From Anaerosolibacter sp. (GTDB lineage: Bacteria; Bacillota; Clostridia; Peptostreptococcales; Thermotaleaceae): a stretch of DNA of 64,000 nucleotides. The stretch covers positions 1-64,000 of the forward strand of contig NZ_JARBTM010000028.1 in the NCBI RefSeq assembly GCF_029240175.1, given 5' to 3'. The notes beneath the pieces were generated by a model, which did not search any database, was not told where the DNA came from, and worked only from the letters and a program-made list of their open reading frames with translations. Positions within the stretch are counted from its first letter, which is position 1; each line of letters opens with the position of its first letter. A program made the translations under genes and the position numbers. Shown here piece by piece: positions 54,280 to 62,845 of this stretch.

Positions 54280-55376
54280 GAGATCATCTCCTTCCCAACA
54301 GCAAGAATTCTATCCTTCGCATCTCTTCTTTTTTGCCCAAATTGCCCGCATCTTAAAGCATTTAAATGATCCCATATCTCTAACGTACGCTTTCTCTTCT
54401 CTTCAGCTGTATAACAGCCTAAATCAGCGGCAGCACTGATCCCTGCCAACCGACCTTCCTCCATGGCTGTACTAGCCTCCTCTACACCCGATATATCGCC
54501 AGCGATATAAATACCTTTCACAGTTGATTCCATGTGCAGATCATGGATAGGTACATGACCGCCTAGTTCCGGTATGTAGGTAAATTCACATCCCGCAATC
54601 CATGCCAATTCCGTCAATGGTGTTAATCCCGTTGCCAAGCATATGGTATCTATCTTTAGGACTTTCTCCGTCCCTGGAATAGGATTCCACCCAGCATCTA
54701 ATCCAACGATTTCTGCACCTGCAACACAGTGGTCTCCCATAGCTCTTTTTATCGTATGGGCCGTATAGAAAGGTACACCTGCCCGCCTTACTTTGGCTGT
54801 ATGTACACCATAGCCCCCAAGCTGCGGTGCAGCCTCAATAATTCCTACAACCTCTGCCCCCGCCTGCAATAATTGATAGGAAACGATTACCCCTACATTG
54901 CCGGAACCAACCATAAGAATTTTTTTCCCAGGCAAAACATGATTTGTATTGATCATGGTTTGCGCAGCACCAGCGCCCATGACTCCTGGCAAGGTCCAGC
55001 CCGGAAATCTCACTGCGTTTTCTGTAGCTCCAGATGCCACAATTACTTTTTCTGCCCGAATGTTTACCGAAGTGTCCTTATTGCGAATTGCCCATATGTT
55101 TTTAGTTTGATCAATACCGCAGACCTCCGTATCTAACCACACCTCAATCCCTAAGTTTTTGGTTTCTTCCAGCAGCTGTCTGCCTATGTCCATCCCTCTT
55201 ACTCCTGCTTTATGAACCCTTGAACCAAAAAACTTATGAATTTGTTTAAAGAGCTGGCCTCCTGGCTTTAGATTTTCATCTATCACCAAAACCTTTGCCC
55301 CTGCCTTAGCTGCTTCAATAGCCGCTGACAGCCCTGCAGGCCCAGCCCCAATGACCACGATAGGAAAACTATTCAT
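54261..55376 (-). CDS. FAD/NAD(P)-dependent oxidoreductase
   Basis: A 371-residue flavoprotein with an FAD site VIGAGPAGLSAAIEAAKAG and a second Rossmann motif MVGSGNVGVIVSYQLL, ending in IYIAGDISGVEEASTAM. It resembles the alpha/B subunit of hydrogen-cyanide-synthase/D-hydroxyproline dehydrogenase enzymes, but the BFD-like part is a separate gene here. Six G lie before the ATG at 55376, and it overlaps the [2Fe-2S] gene by 8 bases. Confidence 0.85.
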   Translation of the reverse strand: MNSFPIVVIGAGPAGLSAAIEAAKAGAKVLVIDENLKPGGQLFKQIHKFFGSRVHKAGVRGMDIGRQLLEETKNLGIEVWLDTEVCGIDQTKNIWAIRNKDTSVNIRAEKVIVASGATENAVRFPGWTLPGVMGAGAAQTMINTNHVLPGKKILMVGSGNVGVIVSYQLLQAGAEVVGIIEAAPQLGGYGVHTAKVRRAGVPFYTAHTIKRAMGDHCVAGAEIVGLDAGWNPIPGTEKVLKIDTICLATGLTPLTELAWIAGCEFTYIPELGGHVPIHDLHMESTVKGIYIAGDISGVEEASTAMEEGRLAGISAAADLGCYTAEEKRKRTLEIWDHLNALRCGQFGQKRRDAKDRILAVGKEMISWAVHV

Positions 55377-55698
55377 GGTGATCCCCCCTCTTCCACTCCC
55401 CAACACCATATTGGGTTTCTATCACCATGCCATCTCGCACTGGGGTGATACATGTGCGTATATTCGGGATACCATCCACCGTCATGATACAATCCGTACA
55501 TCGACCAATACCGCAATAGATACCCCGTGGTCTATGCTGATGGGCTGTATACCTAAAGGTCTTAATATCATTCGCCAGCAGCGCTGCTGCGATCATTTCG
55601 CCTTCATGGGCTGGATAAGGCTTTCCATCTACGATAATGGTTACCTGGTCCACGCCTGTCAAATCCCCTAAGATAGGATGTTCACAGATCCTTGTCAT
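55369..55698 (-). CDS. [2Fe-2S] small subunit of oxidoreductase
   Basis: A 109-residue ferredoxin-like protein. CGIGRCTDC plus a fourth Cys in RTCITPV form the [2Fe-2S] site typical of Fer2_4 proteins such as HcnA or sarcosine oxidase alpha N-terminus. Overlaps the FAD gene by 8 bases, indicating a complex. Confidence 0.85.
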   Translation of the reverse strand: MTRICEHPILGDLTGVDQVTIIVDGKPYPAHEGEMIAAALLANDIKTFRYTAHQHRPRGIYCGIGRCTDCIMTVDGIPNIRTCITPVRDGMVIETQYGVGEWKRGDHHE

Positions 55699-55725
55699 CT
55701 TCTTTCATCCTTCCTTTCTGCCGCC

Positions 55726-56601
55726 TTAAACAAGGTCTAATTTCCTCATATGTCTTTGGATTTCTGCCTTTACCGCTGGTTTCGCTGCTGTCAGGGGCAA
55801 TCGAAGCTCACCTACCCGTACCCCCATCATGTTCAAGGCAGCTTTTACTGGGATAGGGTTGGATACCACAAATAATCCATTAAAGATATCCAGCAGCTGC
55901 AAGTGGATTTCTGTAGCTTTCTCCGTATTTCCCCTTAAAAAATTATTCATCATTTCCATCATCTTAGTACCAACTACGTGGGCAGCCACACTTACAACCC
56001 CATAGGCACCCACAGAAAGGCTGGGAAGGGTTAACCCATCATCTCCTGTGTATACTAAAAAATCTGACGGTGTTCGTTTTACCGCCTCTGATAACTGAAC
56101 AATATTTCCACTGGCTTCTTTCAGGGCAACAATATTCTCTATTTTAGCAAGCCTTTCGATGGTTTCAGGCGCAATATTGCATCCCGTTCTACCGGGCACA
56201 TTATATAGCATGATTGGCGTTTCTACCGCTCCGGCTACAGCTTTGAAATGTTCATATAAAGAATCCTGATCCGGTTTGTTATAGTATGGTGCCACCACCA
56301 GGAGACCATCCACACCACATGCCACGGCACGCTTCGCATTTTCTATGGTCGCCGCCGTTGAATTCGTTCCAACCCCTGCGATCACTGGCACCCGTACATT
56401 CTCCTTTATGTTACTAAAAAGATTTTCTCTTTCCTCCGCCGAAAGGGTAGAACCCTCACCCGTTGTACCGCAAATCACCAAAGCGGTTGTTCCCTCGTTG
56501 ACCAAGCGATTCGCTAGCTCTATCCCCAGTTCGTAATTCACCTCCAAATTTTCATTAAAAGGAGTAACCATGGCAGTGATCAATCTGCCCCAACTTTTCA
56601 T
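55726..56601 (-). CDS. DapA paralog (pyruvate-type aldolase)
   Basis: A 291-residue Schiff-base aldolase. It has [23 protein letters not shown] with the Arg that binds the carboxylate of aspartate semialdehyde in DapA, and catalytic Lys in LKEASGN. Thus all hallmarks of true 4-hydroxy-tetrahydrodipicolinate synthase are kept. Its place among flavoprotein genes suggests either a catabolic (retro-aldol) role or an imino-acid deaminase role as in hydroxyproline breakdown. GGGGGA lies upstream of the ATG at 56601. Confidence 0.85.
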   Translation of the reverse strand: MKSWGRLITAMVTPFNENLEVNYELGIELANRLVNEGTTALVICGTTGEGSTLSAEERENLFSNIKENVRVPVIAGVGTNSTAATIENAKRAVACGVDGLLVVAPYYNKPDQDSLYEHFKAVAGAVETPIMLYNVPGRTGCNIAPETIERLAKIENIVALKEASGNIVQLSEAVKRTPSDFLVYTGDDGLTLPSLSVGAYGVVSVAAHVVGTKMMEMMNNFLRGNTEKATEIHLQLLDIFNGLFVVSNPIPVKAALNMMGVRVGELRLPLTAAKPAVKAEIQRHMRKLDLV

Positions 56602-56664
56602 GACTATTTCCCCCTTTATACTTGTTATCTCTATATTCAATAATGACTAGGATTATCTATTCTC

Positions 56665-56940
56665 TTATTCATCCCTATCTTCGATCTCAGAGAATATGCC
56701 CATCCTTATGGGGCGTACAGGCTGTCGAAAGGTAGCAGGCGTAATCTCCTTCAATGGTATTCCCATTTCCTCCGATAGAATCCGTTCCATGAGTCTTCTA
56801 CAAGTTCGCCCTTGACATAAACCCATGCCGGATCGGGTCCAACGTTTGATTTCATTGACAGTTGTTGCACCTTGCCGTATAGCCTCTCTAATTTGTCCTT
56901 CCGTAATTTCTTCACATCTGCAAAGGATTTCATCATTCAT
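56665..56940 (-). CDS. BFD-like [2Fe-2S] protein
   Basis: A 91-residue bacterioferritin-associated-ferredoxin-like protein. Cys pairs CRC and CQGRTC form the [2Fe-2S] site. In HcnB-type enzymes this domain is fused to the FAD subunit; here it is free. The start lies one base after the regulator stop, with GGAGGG before it, so translation is coupled. Confidence 0.85.
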   Translation of the reverse strand: MNDEILCRCEEITEGQIREAIRQGATTVNEIKRWTRSGMGLCQGRTCRRLMERILSEEMGIPLKEITPATFRQPVRPIRMGIFSEIEDRDE

Positions 56941-56941
56941 T

Positions 56942-57697
56942 TCATTTCCCTCCATCTGGGTTGGTGTGACTCTTGATATTGTATTCATCCCAATACTTGG
57001 TTACATCCTGGATGAGGTTTTCCGTATGTTCAATCATGCACCGCTCAGCCTCCTCGGCGTCATGGTTTTTGATGGCATTAAGAATATCACGATGGGACTT
57101 TGAATAAGGTGATTTCACTTGAGCCCTTACATATTCAAACAGCTTTGACTGCTGCCCCATTGTGGAAATAATGGTGTAAAGAGACTCTAACACTGTGTTT
57201 TTAGAAGCCTTGGCAATGGCCTTATGAAAGTCTATATCATCTTGGGCGATGCTGCTATGATTGGTAAAATGATCTTCTTGACGCTTCAAAACTGATATCA
57301 TCTCATCTATCTCACGATCCGTGCTATGCTGGGCTGCCAGTCTTGCGGTCTCCCGTTCAATGGCTTTCCTCGCTTGAAGGACCATAATGAAATCTTCAAG
57401 CACCTTTGTGTTGATCATCTTATCTAGTTCATTCTTATGAAAGTTAATTTTTTCAATGGTCTTCGCATTGCGAATAGCATCTATACCAGTTGGCGTAATG
57501 ACTCTGCCCTTAACACTCTCTTTTTCTACATACCCTAGCCGTTCTAGCCTATTTAGAATTCTTCCTATGGTTGCGGAACTGGTATTCACATCTCTTTCCT
57601 CTAACAACTCAACAAGAAACCATGAACCAATGGGCTCCTCTGAGGATGCGATACATTCCAATACAATTAGTTCCTTATCGTCTAAGATCTGCTTCAT
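56942..57697 (-). CDS. FCD-domain transcriptional regulator
   Basis: A 251-residue regulator. The C-terminal FCD ligand-binding domain is clear (IERETARLAAQHSTDREIDEM, DIDFHKAIAKAS, SHRDILNAIKNHDAEEAERC), with the metal-binding Asp/His set. The N-terminal winged helix (SSATIGRILNRLERLGYV) does not look like the standard GntR helix-turn-helix and is closer to NrpR/RNase R-type winged helices. It likely binds the palindromes at 60481 and 60698. Confidence 0.8.
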   Translation of the reverse strand: MKQILDDKELIVLECIASSEEPIGSWFLVELLEERDVNTSSATIGRILNRLERLGYVEKESVKGRVITPTGIDAIRNAKTIEKINFHKNELDKMINTKVLEDFIMVLQARKAIERETARLAAQHSTDREIDEMISVLKRQEDHFTNHSSIAQDDIDFHKAIAKASKNTVLESLYTIISTMGQQSKLFEYVRAQVKSPYSKSHRDILNAIKNHDAEEAERCMIEHTENLIQDVTKYWDEYNIKSHTNPDGGK

Positions 57698-57723
57698 ATT
57701 CTTCCTCCAGTAAAAATGTTATA

Positions 57724-57761
57724 TATTGAGAAATGACGATTTAAATCGTCATTTCTCAATA
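57724..57761. repeat. Perfect 38-bp palindrome
   Basis: The 38 bases are a perfect inverted repeat centred between 57742 and 57743, with a TTTAAA centre and no spacer. It lies between the symporter gene and the regulator gene. As RNA it would form a strong hairpin with a weak T tract on the minus strand, so terminator is the likeliest use; an operator is possible. Confidence 0.85.
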
Positions 57762-57777
57762 CCCTATATTAGGCAAA

Positions 57778-59220
57778 TTATACCGTCTCTCTTTGTTCTA
57801 TCTTATTATTTCTGGTAAAGTTGGATACCACCACGATCAAAACAGCAGAAATTACTAAGGCAGTTAATACTCTATTTGGTCCTAATGCAGTTACCTGGGT
57901 TAAAACAGAACCTGCAACAATACCTACCCTTGCACCCCATGGTGTTACCTTGCTGTTTTTCTTGCCCATCTCGAAATCTTCATTGGATCTTTCTTTCCAC
58001 AATAGCCCTACGAGAAGCAGTGGCACTAAGCCGCCGCCTGCCATAGCATAAGCCTTAGAGAATAGATCCAAAATAGAGGATGCGTAGATGGCTGCCAATG
58101 CCGCAAAAATACCAATCACTACTGTTAACCACTTGGCATACTTGACAAGCAGTACATCAGTAGCTTCCTTATTAAAAGGTCTAATTAAATCGTTTACAAT
58201 CAAAATCGAAGCAGAGTTCAAGTTAGAGTCTGCAGAAGACATACCCGCTGCTAAGATCAATACAAAAATCATTGCGGAGATCCCTGTTGGTACGTAATTC
58301 AGCATAAACCAAGGCATGGCGTCATCAGGTTTTAATCCTTGATTCAATGTTAGAATGACCATTCCTACCAAAGCTGTTAGCATTACCATTATAATTGCAA
58401 TAATACCACTGTATAATAATCCATTTCTAGCGGTTTTGCTGTCCTTAGCAGAAAAACATCTTTGCCAGTATATCTGGGCTGCCAATATTCCCACACATCC
58501 TGTTACAAACTTTGTAACCAATTCAAGGGTACTGCCGCCTCCCATGGTCCACAATTCGGCCTTTCCTATTTCTGAAAGGCGCATGCTTAGTTCAGCCATA
58601 CTCCAATTCACTGGTGAAAATGCATAAATGTAAAATGCAACACCGAAAAATATCACGAGAATCCCTTGCAATAAATCTGTCCAAACAACTGAATAAATAC
58701 CACCCAATGTTGTATAAAGTATAAATACGGCTGAGAAGAACATGATAATTGGAATTGGGTCTGCCCCTGTTACGATATTGAAGATATTACCAAAGGCTTT
58801 TCCTTGGCCGCCTACCCATGCAATCATGATCATAGAAGCCAAAATTCCGCCTAGCGCTCTAGTTACCTTATCTCTAGCAACTAGGTCATCGATCATTTCT
58901 GGGAAAGTATTATAGGTAAATCTACCCGCCAACCCCGCAAAGAAAAGAGCGAAAATAATTTTAGAGCCCTGCTCACCTAAGATAAATGCCATCCACGGAA
59001 GTCCTACAGAATACCCTTTTCCCGCATGACCAACAAAGTTACCAACGCCCATGATGGTGGCAAACTGGGTAAAGAAAATCAGATACATAGGAAAGCTTTT
59101 GCCGCCAATGGCATAGTTAGAAAAGCTTTCGCCTGCTGTGTCCTTTACCTTCCATGAAATCACTAAAAAAGCGCCGCATAGTAATATGGTGAGTACCCAC
59201 AACAATGATCCTAAACTCAT
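57778..59220 (-). CDS. Sodium:solute symporter
   Basis: A 480-residue SSF-family transporter with about 13 hydrophobic segments. The Na+/substrate region ATIMGVGNFVGHAGKGYSVG and the later AAGMSSADSNLNSAS motif are typical. It is expected to import an amino acid-like or carboxylate substrate of the adjacent flavoenzymes. GGGGGA lies six bases before the ATG at 59220. Confidence 0.9.
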   Translation of the reverse strand: MSLGSLLWVLTILLCGAFLVISWKVKDTAGESFSNYAIGGKSFPMYLIFFTQFATIMGVGNFVGHAGKGYSVGLPWMAFILGEQGSKIIFALFFAGLAGRFTYNTFPEMIDDLVARDKVTRALGGILASMIMIAWVGGQGKAFGNIFNIVTGADPIPIIMFFSAVFILYTTLGGIYSVVWTDLLQGILVIFFGVAFYIYAFSPVNWSMAELSMRLSEIGKAELWTMGGGSTLELVTKFVTGCVGILAAQIYWQRCFSAKDSKTARNGLLYSGIIAIIMVMLTALVGMVILTLNQGLKPDDAMPWFMLNYVPTGISAMIFVLILAAGMSSADSNLNSASILIVNDLIRPFNKEATDVLLVKYAKWLTVVIGIFAALAAIYASSILDLFSKAYAMAGGGLVPLLLVGLLWKERSNEDFEMGKKNSKVTPWGARVGIVAGSVLTQVTALGPNRVLTALVISAVLIVVVSNFTRNNKIEQRETV

Positions 59221-59250
59221 ATTCAATCCCCCTTTATTTTAATTTGAGCA

Positions 59251-60444
59251 CTAGGCAAATGCACATTCCACCTCCTCCTGCCTAAATCTCTCAAGCTTTA
59301 ATTCTTCCATATTATAATTAATCTGCTTACCTTCAATGCAGTCAGCCATCAGTTTTCCAGTGATTGGTGCTAGAGCGATCCCATCCCCTTCATGACCTGC
59401 AGCGATGAAAAATCCATCCCGATTTTCTACGCCTCCTAGAATCGCCTTCCCATCCTCTGTAGCAGGTCTAAAGCCTGCAAAAGAACGAATGAAATGGACT
59501 TTTGACAGTATAGGGAAAAACTGTACCGCTTGCTTCACAATCAATTGTAATGCCTCAGGATTTGTTTTTTTATCAAAGCCTGCCTCTTCTCTGGTACTGC
59601 CAATGATATAGTTCCCACAGGAGGCCTGGGAAAGGGCAAATCCAACACCCAGATGCTTAAATACTTCATTTTTCTCATTTGCCAATTCTGGCTTTAGTTT
59701 TGCAACAATATACTCTGCACTCCATACATTGGTATCTCCCAGCTTTGGTATTTGCTCTGTAATGACCACCTGACCCTTTTTGGGGCGTATAGGAATCTGT
59801 ATATCTACCATTCTTCCAATTTCCGCTGCCCAAGCACCCGCTGCATTCACAATATATTCCGATTCAATATATGTACCATCTTTAAATGAAACCATCCATC
59901 CACTGCTTTTTTGATTTATTTCAGAAATATGAACACCCTTTCGAACTTCAAGGCCTAGGGCAGTTCCCCTTGATAAATAACCGCGCATTACCCGCAGTGG
60001 ATTTACTTGGGCATCTGTGGGGCTATAAGTAGATGCCAAAACGCCTTGCCGAACATGGGGCTGCTTTCTATACACTGCTTTTTTGTCGATGATTTCTACA
60101 GTCAAACCATATTTCCTTTGCTGCTCAATATATTCCTCCATCACGTTCAGATGACGTTGATTCTCGATCAAGATCATCCCCCCATGGTTTTCATATTCAA
60201 TATCTATGCCTAACTCATCAGACAAGGTCTTATACATATCTAAGCTTTCCATGGCCATTTCTAAGGAGATACCAGGCTTCTTTGATTGGAGGAGGATCAT
60301 ATCATCACAGGCTCCAGATGCACCGCTGCCAATTTCATTTTTTTCTATGACAATCACTTTTTTCTGACGTTTTACCAGTTGATAGGCGATGGACAATCCA
60401 ATGATTCCTCCTCCAATCACTACAACATCATAACTCCTTCCCAT
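59251..60444 (-). CDS. DAO-type FAD-dependent oxidoreductase
   Basis: A 397-residue D-amino-acid-oxidase-fold flavoprotein. FAD site VIGGGIIGLSIAYQLVKR and the C-terminal GFFIAAGHEGDGIALAPITG are clear. It corresponds to the beta subunit of D-hydroxyproline/sarcosine-type dehydrogenases. First gene of the minus operon; its promoter overlaps one of the two palindromes. Confidence 0.88.
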   Translation of the reverse strand: MGRSYDVVVIGGGIIGLSIAYQLVKRQKKVIVIEKNEIGSGASGACDDMILLQSKKPGISLEMAMESLDMYKTLSDELGIDIEYENHGGMILIENQRHLNVMEEYIEQQRKYGLTVEIIDKKAVYRKQPHVRQGVLASTYSPTDAQVNPLRVMRGYLSRGTALGLEVRKGVHISEINQKSSGWMVSFKDGTYIESEYIVNAAGAWAAEIGRMVDIQIPIRPKKGQVVITEQIPKLGDTNVWSAEYIVAKLKPELANEKNEVFKHLGVGFALSQASCGNYIIGSTREEAGFDKKTNPEALQLIVKQAVQFFPILSKVHFIRSFAGFRPATEDGKAILGGVENRDGFFIAAGHEGDGIALAPITGKLMADCIEGKQINYNMEELKLERFRQEEVECAFA

Positions 60445-60480
60445 AAAAAATAAATCCCCCTTTCATTGAACCGTCCTCTT

Positions 60481-60504
60481 ACTACTCATCATATGATGAG
60501 TAGT
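60481..60504. promoter_or_regulatory. Operator palindrome, copy 1
   Basis: A perfect 24-bp palindrome containing the 20-bp core TACTCATCATATGATGAGTA, 36 bases before the DAO-type gene start. The same 20-bp core occurs at 60698-60717. Likely binding site of the FCD regulator. Confidence 0.75.
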
Positions 60505-60681
60505 GCATTTTGATGACAGACGGGTTTTGTTTTCTTCATTTTTTTTAGAATATTATGAAATAAATTTATGAATATTCTTTTTGTTTTGTAAATAATCATC
60601 CTTAACTGTTTCAACATAACATTTACATTATTCTATATTCATTTTTATGAAATTAAATATACTTTCAGAATACTAAAATAT

Positions 60682-60687
60682 TATAAT
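60682..60687 (+). promoter_or_regulatory. -10 element of asd2-lysC
   Basis: TATAAT lies 55 bases before the asd2 start. The -35 is poor. The expected transcription start falls at or just before operator copy 2, so a bound protein would block initiation. Confidence 0.55.
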
Positions 60688-60697
60688 AAACGACCGC

Positions 60698-60717
60698 TAC
60701 TCATCATATGATGAGTA
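60698..60717. promoter_or_regulatory. Operator palindrome, copy 2
   Basis: The perfect 20-bp palindrome TACTCATCATATGATGAGTA is identical to the core of copy 1; the centres are 215 bases apart. It covers the expected start site of the asd2-lysC transcript. Confidence 0.75.
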
Positions 60718-60742
60718 ATAAAAGCTTAAAGGGGGCTATTTC

Positions 60743-61753
60743 ATGAATAATTATCGTATCGCCATCGTAGGTGCATTGGGGGCAGTTGGACAGGAAATGC
60801 TCAAAACCCTTGATCAGCGAAATTTTCCTTTTGAAACCATTAAGCTTCTGGATATTCCATCCAAAGCGGGTACAAAAGTACCTTTCAGGGGCAACTATTT
60901 AACCGTTGAAGCTGCGCAAAAGGGCGCTTTTTCCAATGTAGATGTGGCGCTATTTTCCGCAGGGGGAGATGCAAGTATAGAACTTGCACCAATAGCTGTA
61001 GAAGAGGGAGCTATTGTCATAGATAATAGCAGTGCCTGGCGGATGGATCCATCTGTTCCTCTGGTAGTGCCTGAGGTGAACCCAGAGGATTTAGACTGGC
61101 ACAAAGGTTTAATTGCGAATCCTAACTGCTCTACCATCCAAATGCTCGTAGCCCTCAAGCCAATCCATGATGTCTATCAGATCCAGCGTGTGATCGTGTC
61201 TACTTATCAAGCAGTATCTGGTACTGGCCAGAGAGCCATCGATGAGCTCCGACAACAAACCGAATGTCATGTAACAGGTAAAGAAATCATTCCCCAGGTA
61301 TACCCATATGAAATTAGCTTTAACGCATTGCCCCACATCGATGTTTTTCAAGAAAACGGCTATACAAAAGAAGAAATGAAGATGGTCAATGAAACAAAAA
61401 AAATACTGGATGAAAATATCCAGGTTAGTGCAACGGCCGTCCGTATCCCTGTATTCCGCGGTCATTCAGAATCTGTAAATATCGAGACGATTCAACCATT
61501 CCAAATGGATCAGATCTATATGCTCCTTCAGAATGCTCCTGGCATACAGGTAATGGATGATCCAGCCAATATTATATACCCTCTTCCTATTTTGGCGGAA
61601 GGTAAGGATGCTGTTTTTGTTGGAAGAATCCGTAAGGATTTCACCACCGAAAATGGTCTGAACCTATGGATAGTAGCCGATAATTTGAGAAAAGGAGCAG
61701 CATTAAACGCTGTACAAATAGCAGAAACCCTCATCCTTCGGAAATTGATATAA
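60743..61753 (+). CDS. Aspartate-semialdehyde dehydrogenase 2
   Basis: A 336-residue paralog of Asd. Rossmann start VGALGAVGQEML, catalytic Cys in ANPNCSTIQ, and PVFRGHSESVN are kept, so it should be active. Compared with Asd1 it differs around residues 165-190 (RQQTECHVTGKEIIPQ). It is 11 bases from lysC and under the same palindromic operator as the flavoprotein operon. Direction of catalysis in vivo is open. Confidence 0.93.
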   Translation: MNNYRIAIVGALGAVGQEMLKTLDQRNFPFETIKLLDIPSKAGTKVPFRGNYLTVEAAQKGAFSNVDVALFSAGGDASIELAPIAVEEGAIVIDNSSAWRMDPSVPLVVPEVNPEDLDWHKGLIANPNCSTIQMLVALKPIHDVYQIQRVIVSTYQAVSGTGQRAIDELRQQTECHVTGKEIIPQVYPYEISFNALPHIDVFQENGYTKEEMKMVNETKKILDENIQVSATAVRIPVFRGHSESVNIETIQPFQMDQIYMLLQNAPGIQVMDDPANIIYPLPILAEGKDAVFVGRIRKDFTTENGLNLWIVADNLRKGAALNAVQIAETLILRKLI

Positions 61754-61764
61754 GGAGGGAGTCT

Positions 61765-62793
61765 ATGTCCACGATTGTTCTGAAATTTGGTGGCACTTCA
61801 TTACATACCTCAGAAGCCCGTGAGGCCCTGCTTCATAAGGTAGCGTTATGTAAAAGAGAAGGAAATGATGTGGTAGTGGTGGTGTCAGCCATGGGGAGAT
61901 CAGGCGATTCCTATGCCACAGATACATTGATCTCCTTATTAGCTTCTGTCCATCAAGATATTGATGAAAGAAAAAAGGATCTGGCCATTTCCTGTGGTGA
62001 GACAATTTCTGCAGCCTTGGTTGCCCATTTGTTGGATATCCATGGCCTGCCCAGTGTCGCCCTTACAGGATTCCAGGCTGGTATTGTCACCGATAATCGC
62101 TTTGGCAACAGCGAAATTCTTCACATTGACACATCAATTATTTGTAGTCATTTACAAGAAAATAAAGTTGTTGTAGTTGCAGGCTTTCAAGGCATAACCT
62201 CTGGGGGTGAAATTACCACCCTAGGTCGTGGGGGCAGCGATACCAGTGCTGTCATCCTAGGTGGATATCTAGAGGCAGATAGGGTAGATATTTTTACAGA
62301 TGTACCTGGCATCGCTCTGGTTGATCCTCGTATCGTTCCAAACCCTTATTTTCTATCGAACATCTCCTATGATAGCATGTTTAAGCTGGCATCCAATGGA
62401 GCCAAGGTTATTCATCCACGGGCTGTAGCGGCAGCAAAAAAATTTCAAATCCCAGTCAGGGTTCTTTCTACTTTCTCGGATGGCAGCGGCACCCTAATTT
62501 CTAAAGAAGATGAAACCCTATCCCATCCCTTCCTAGGTATCTCCGTTGACAAGGATGTCTATCATCTTCAGAGAGTTCCTTCAGCTGATTATGATAACCT
62601 GTGCAGGGTATCCATATTCTTCCGGGAAGAAGCTGTCGACCAATTAGATCAACTGAAAGACCTTATCTTCACCGCAGCACCTCAATCATTAGAATATTCT
62701 TCGGGACAGGATCATATTTCTGTCTTAGTAGCAAATGACCATTTACTATCAATAGCTCAGCAAATCTATACTACATTTTTTAGATCACAATAA
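61765..62793 (+). CDS. lysC: Aspartate kinase, short form
   Basis: A 342-residue aspartokinase. KFGGTS at the N-terminus, TLGRGGSDTSA and the DVPGI/DPRIV segment define a complete kinase domain (about 1-245). Only ~95 residues remain instead of the usual two ACT domains (~150 residues), so allosteric inhibition by lysine or threonine is probably altered or absent. Co-transcribed with asd2. Confidence 0.9.
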   Translation: MSTIVLKFGGTSLHTSEAREALLHKVALCKREGNDVVVVVSAMGRSGDSYATDTLISLLASVHQDIDERKKDLAISCGETISAALVAHLLDIHGLPSVALTGFQAGIVTDNRFGNSEILHIDTSIICSHLQENKVVVVAGFQGITSGGEITTLGRGGSDTSAVILGGYLEADRVDIFTDVPGIALVDPRIVPNPYFLSNISYDSMFKLASNGAKVIHPRAVAAAKKFQIPVRVLSTFSDGSGTLISKEDETLSHPFLGISVDKDVYHLQRVPSADYDNLCRVSIFFREEAVDQLDQLKDLIFTAAPQSLEYSSGQDHISVLVANDHLLSIAQQIYTTFFRSQ

Positions 62794-62798
62794 AACAA

Positions 62799-62844
62799 AG
62801 AGACTGTGTTAAAGAATCTGTACAGATCCTTAAACACAGTCTCT
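62799..62844 (-). terminator. Long hairpin between lysC and hpt
   Basis: A near-perfect 46-base inverted repeat (arms AGAGACTGTGTT/AACACAGTCTCT) lies between converging genes. T-rich sequence follows on the minus strand (hpt side). Confidence 0.8.
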
Positions 62845-62845
62845 A

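Noticed and set aside
54261-55376. Naming the flavoprotein genes outright as hydrogen cyanide synthase or D-hydroxyproline dehydrogenase
   Set aside because: Subunit layout is similar, but the fold families are shared by several enzymes and pathway partners for either are missing.
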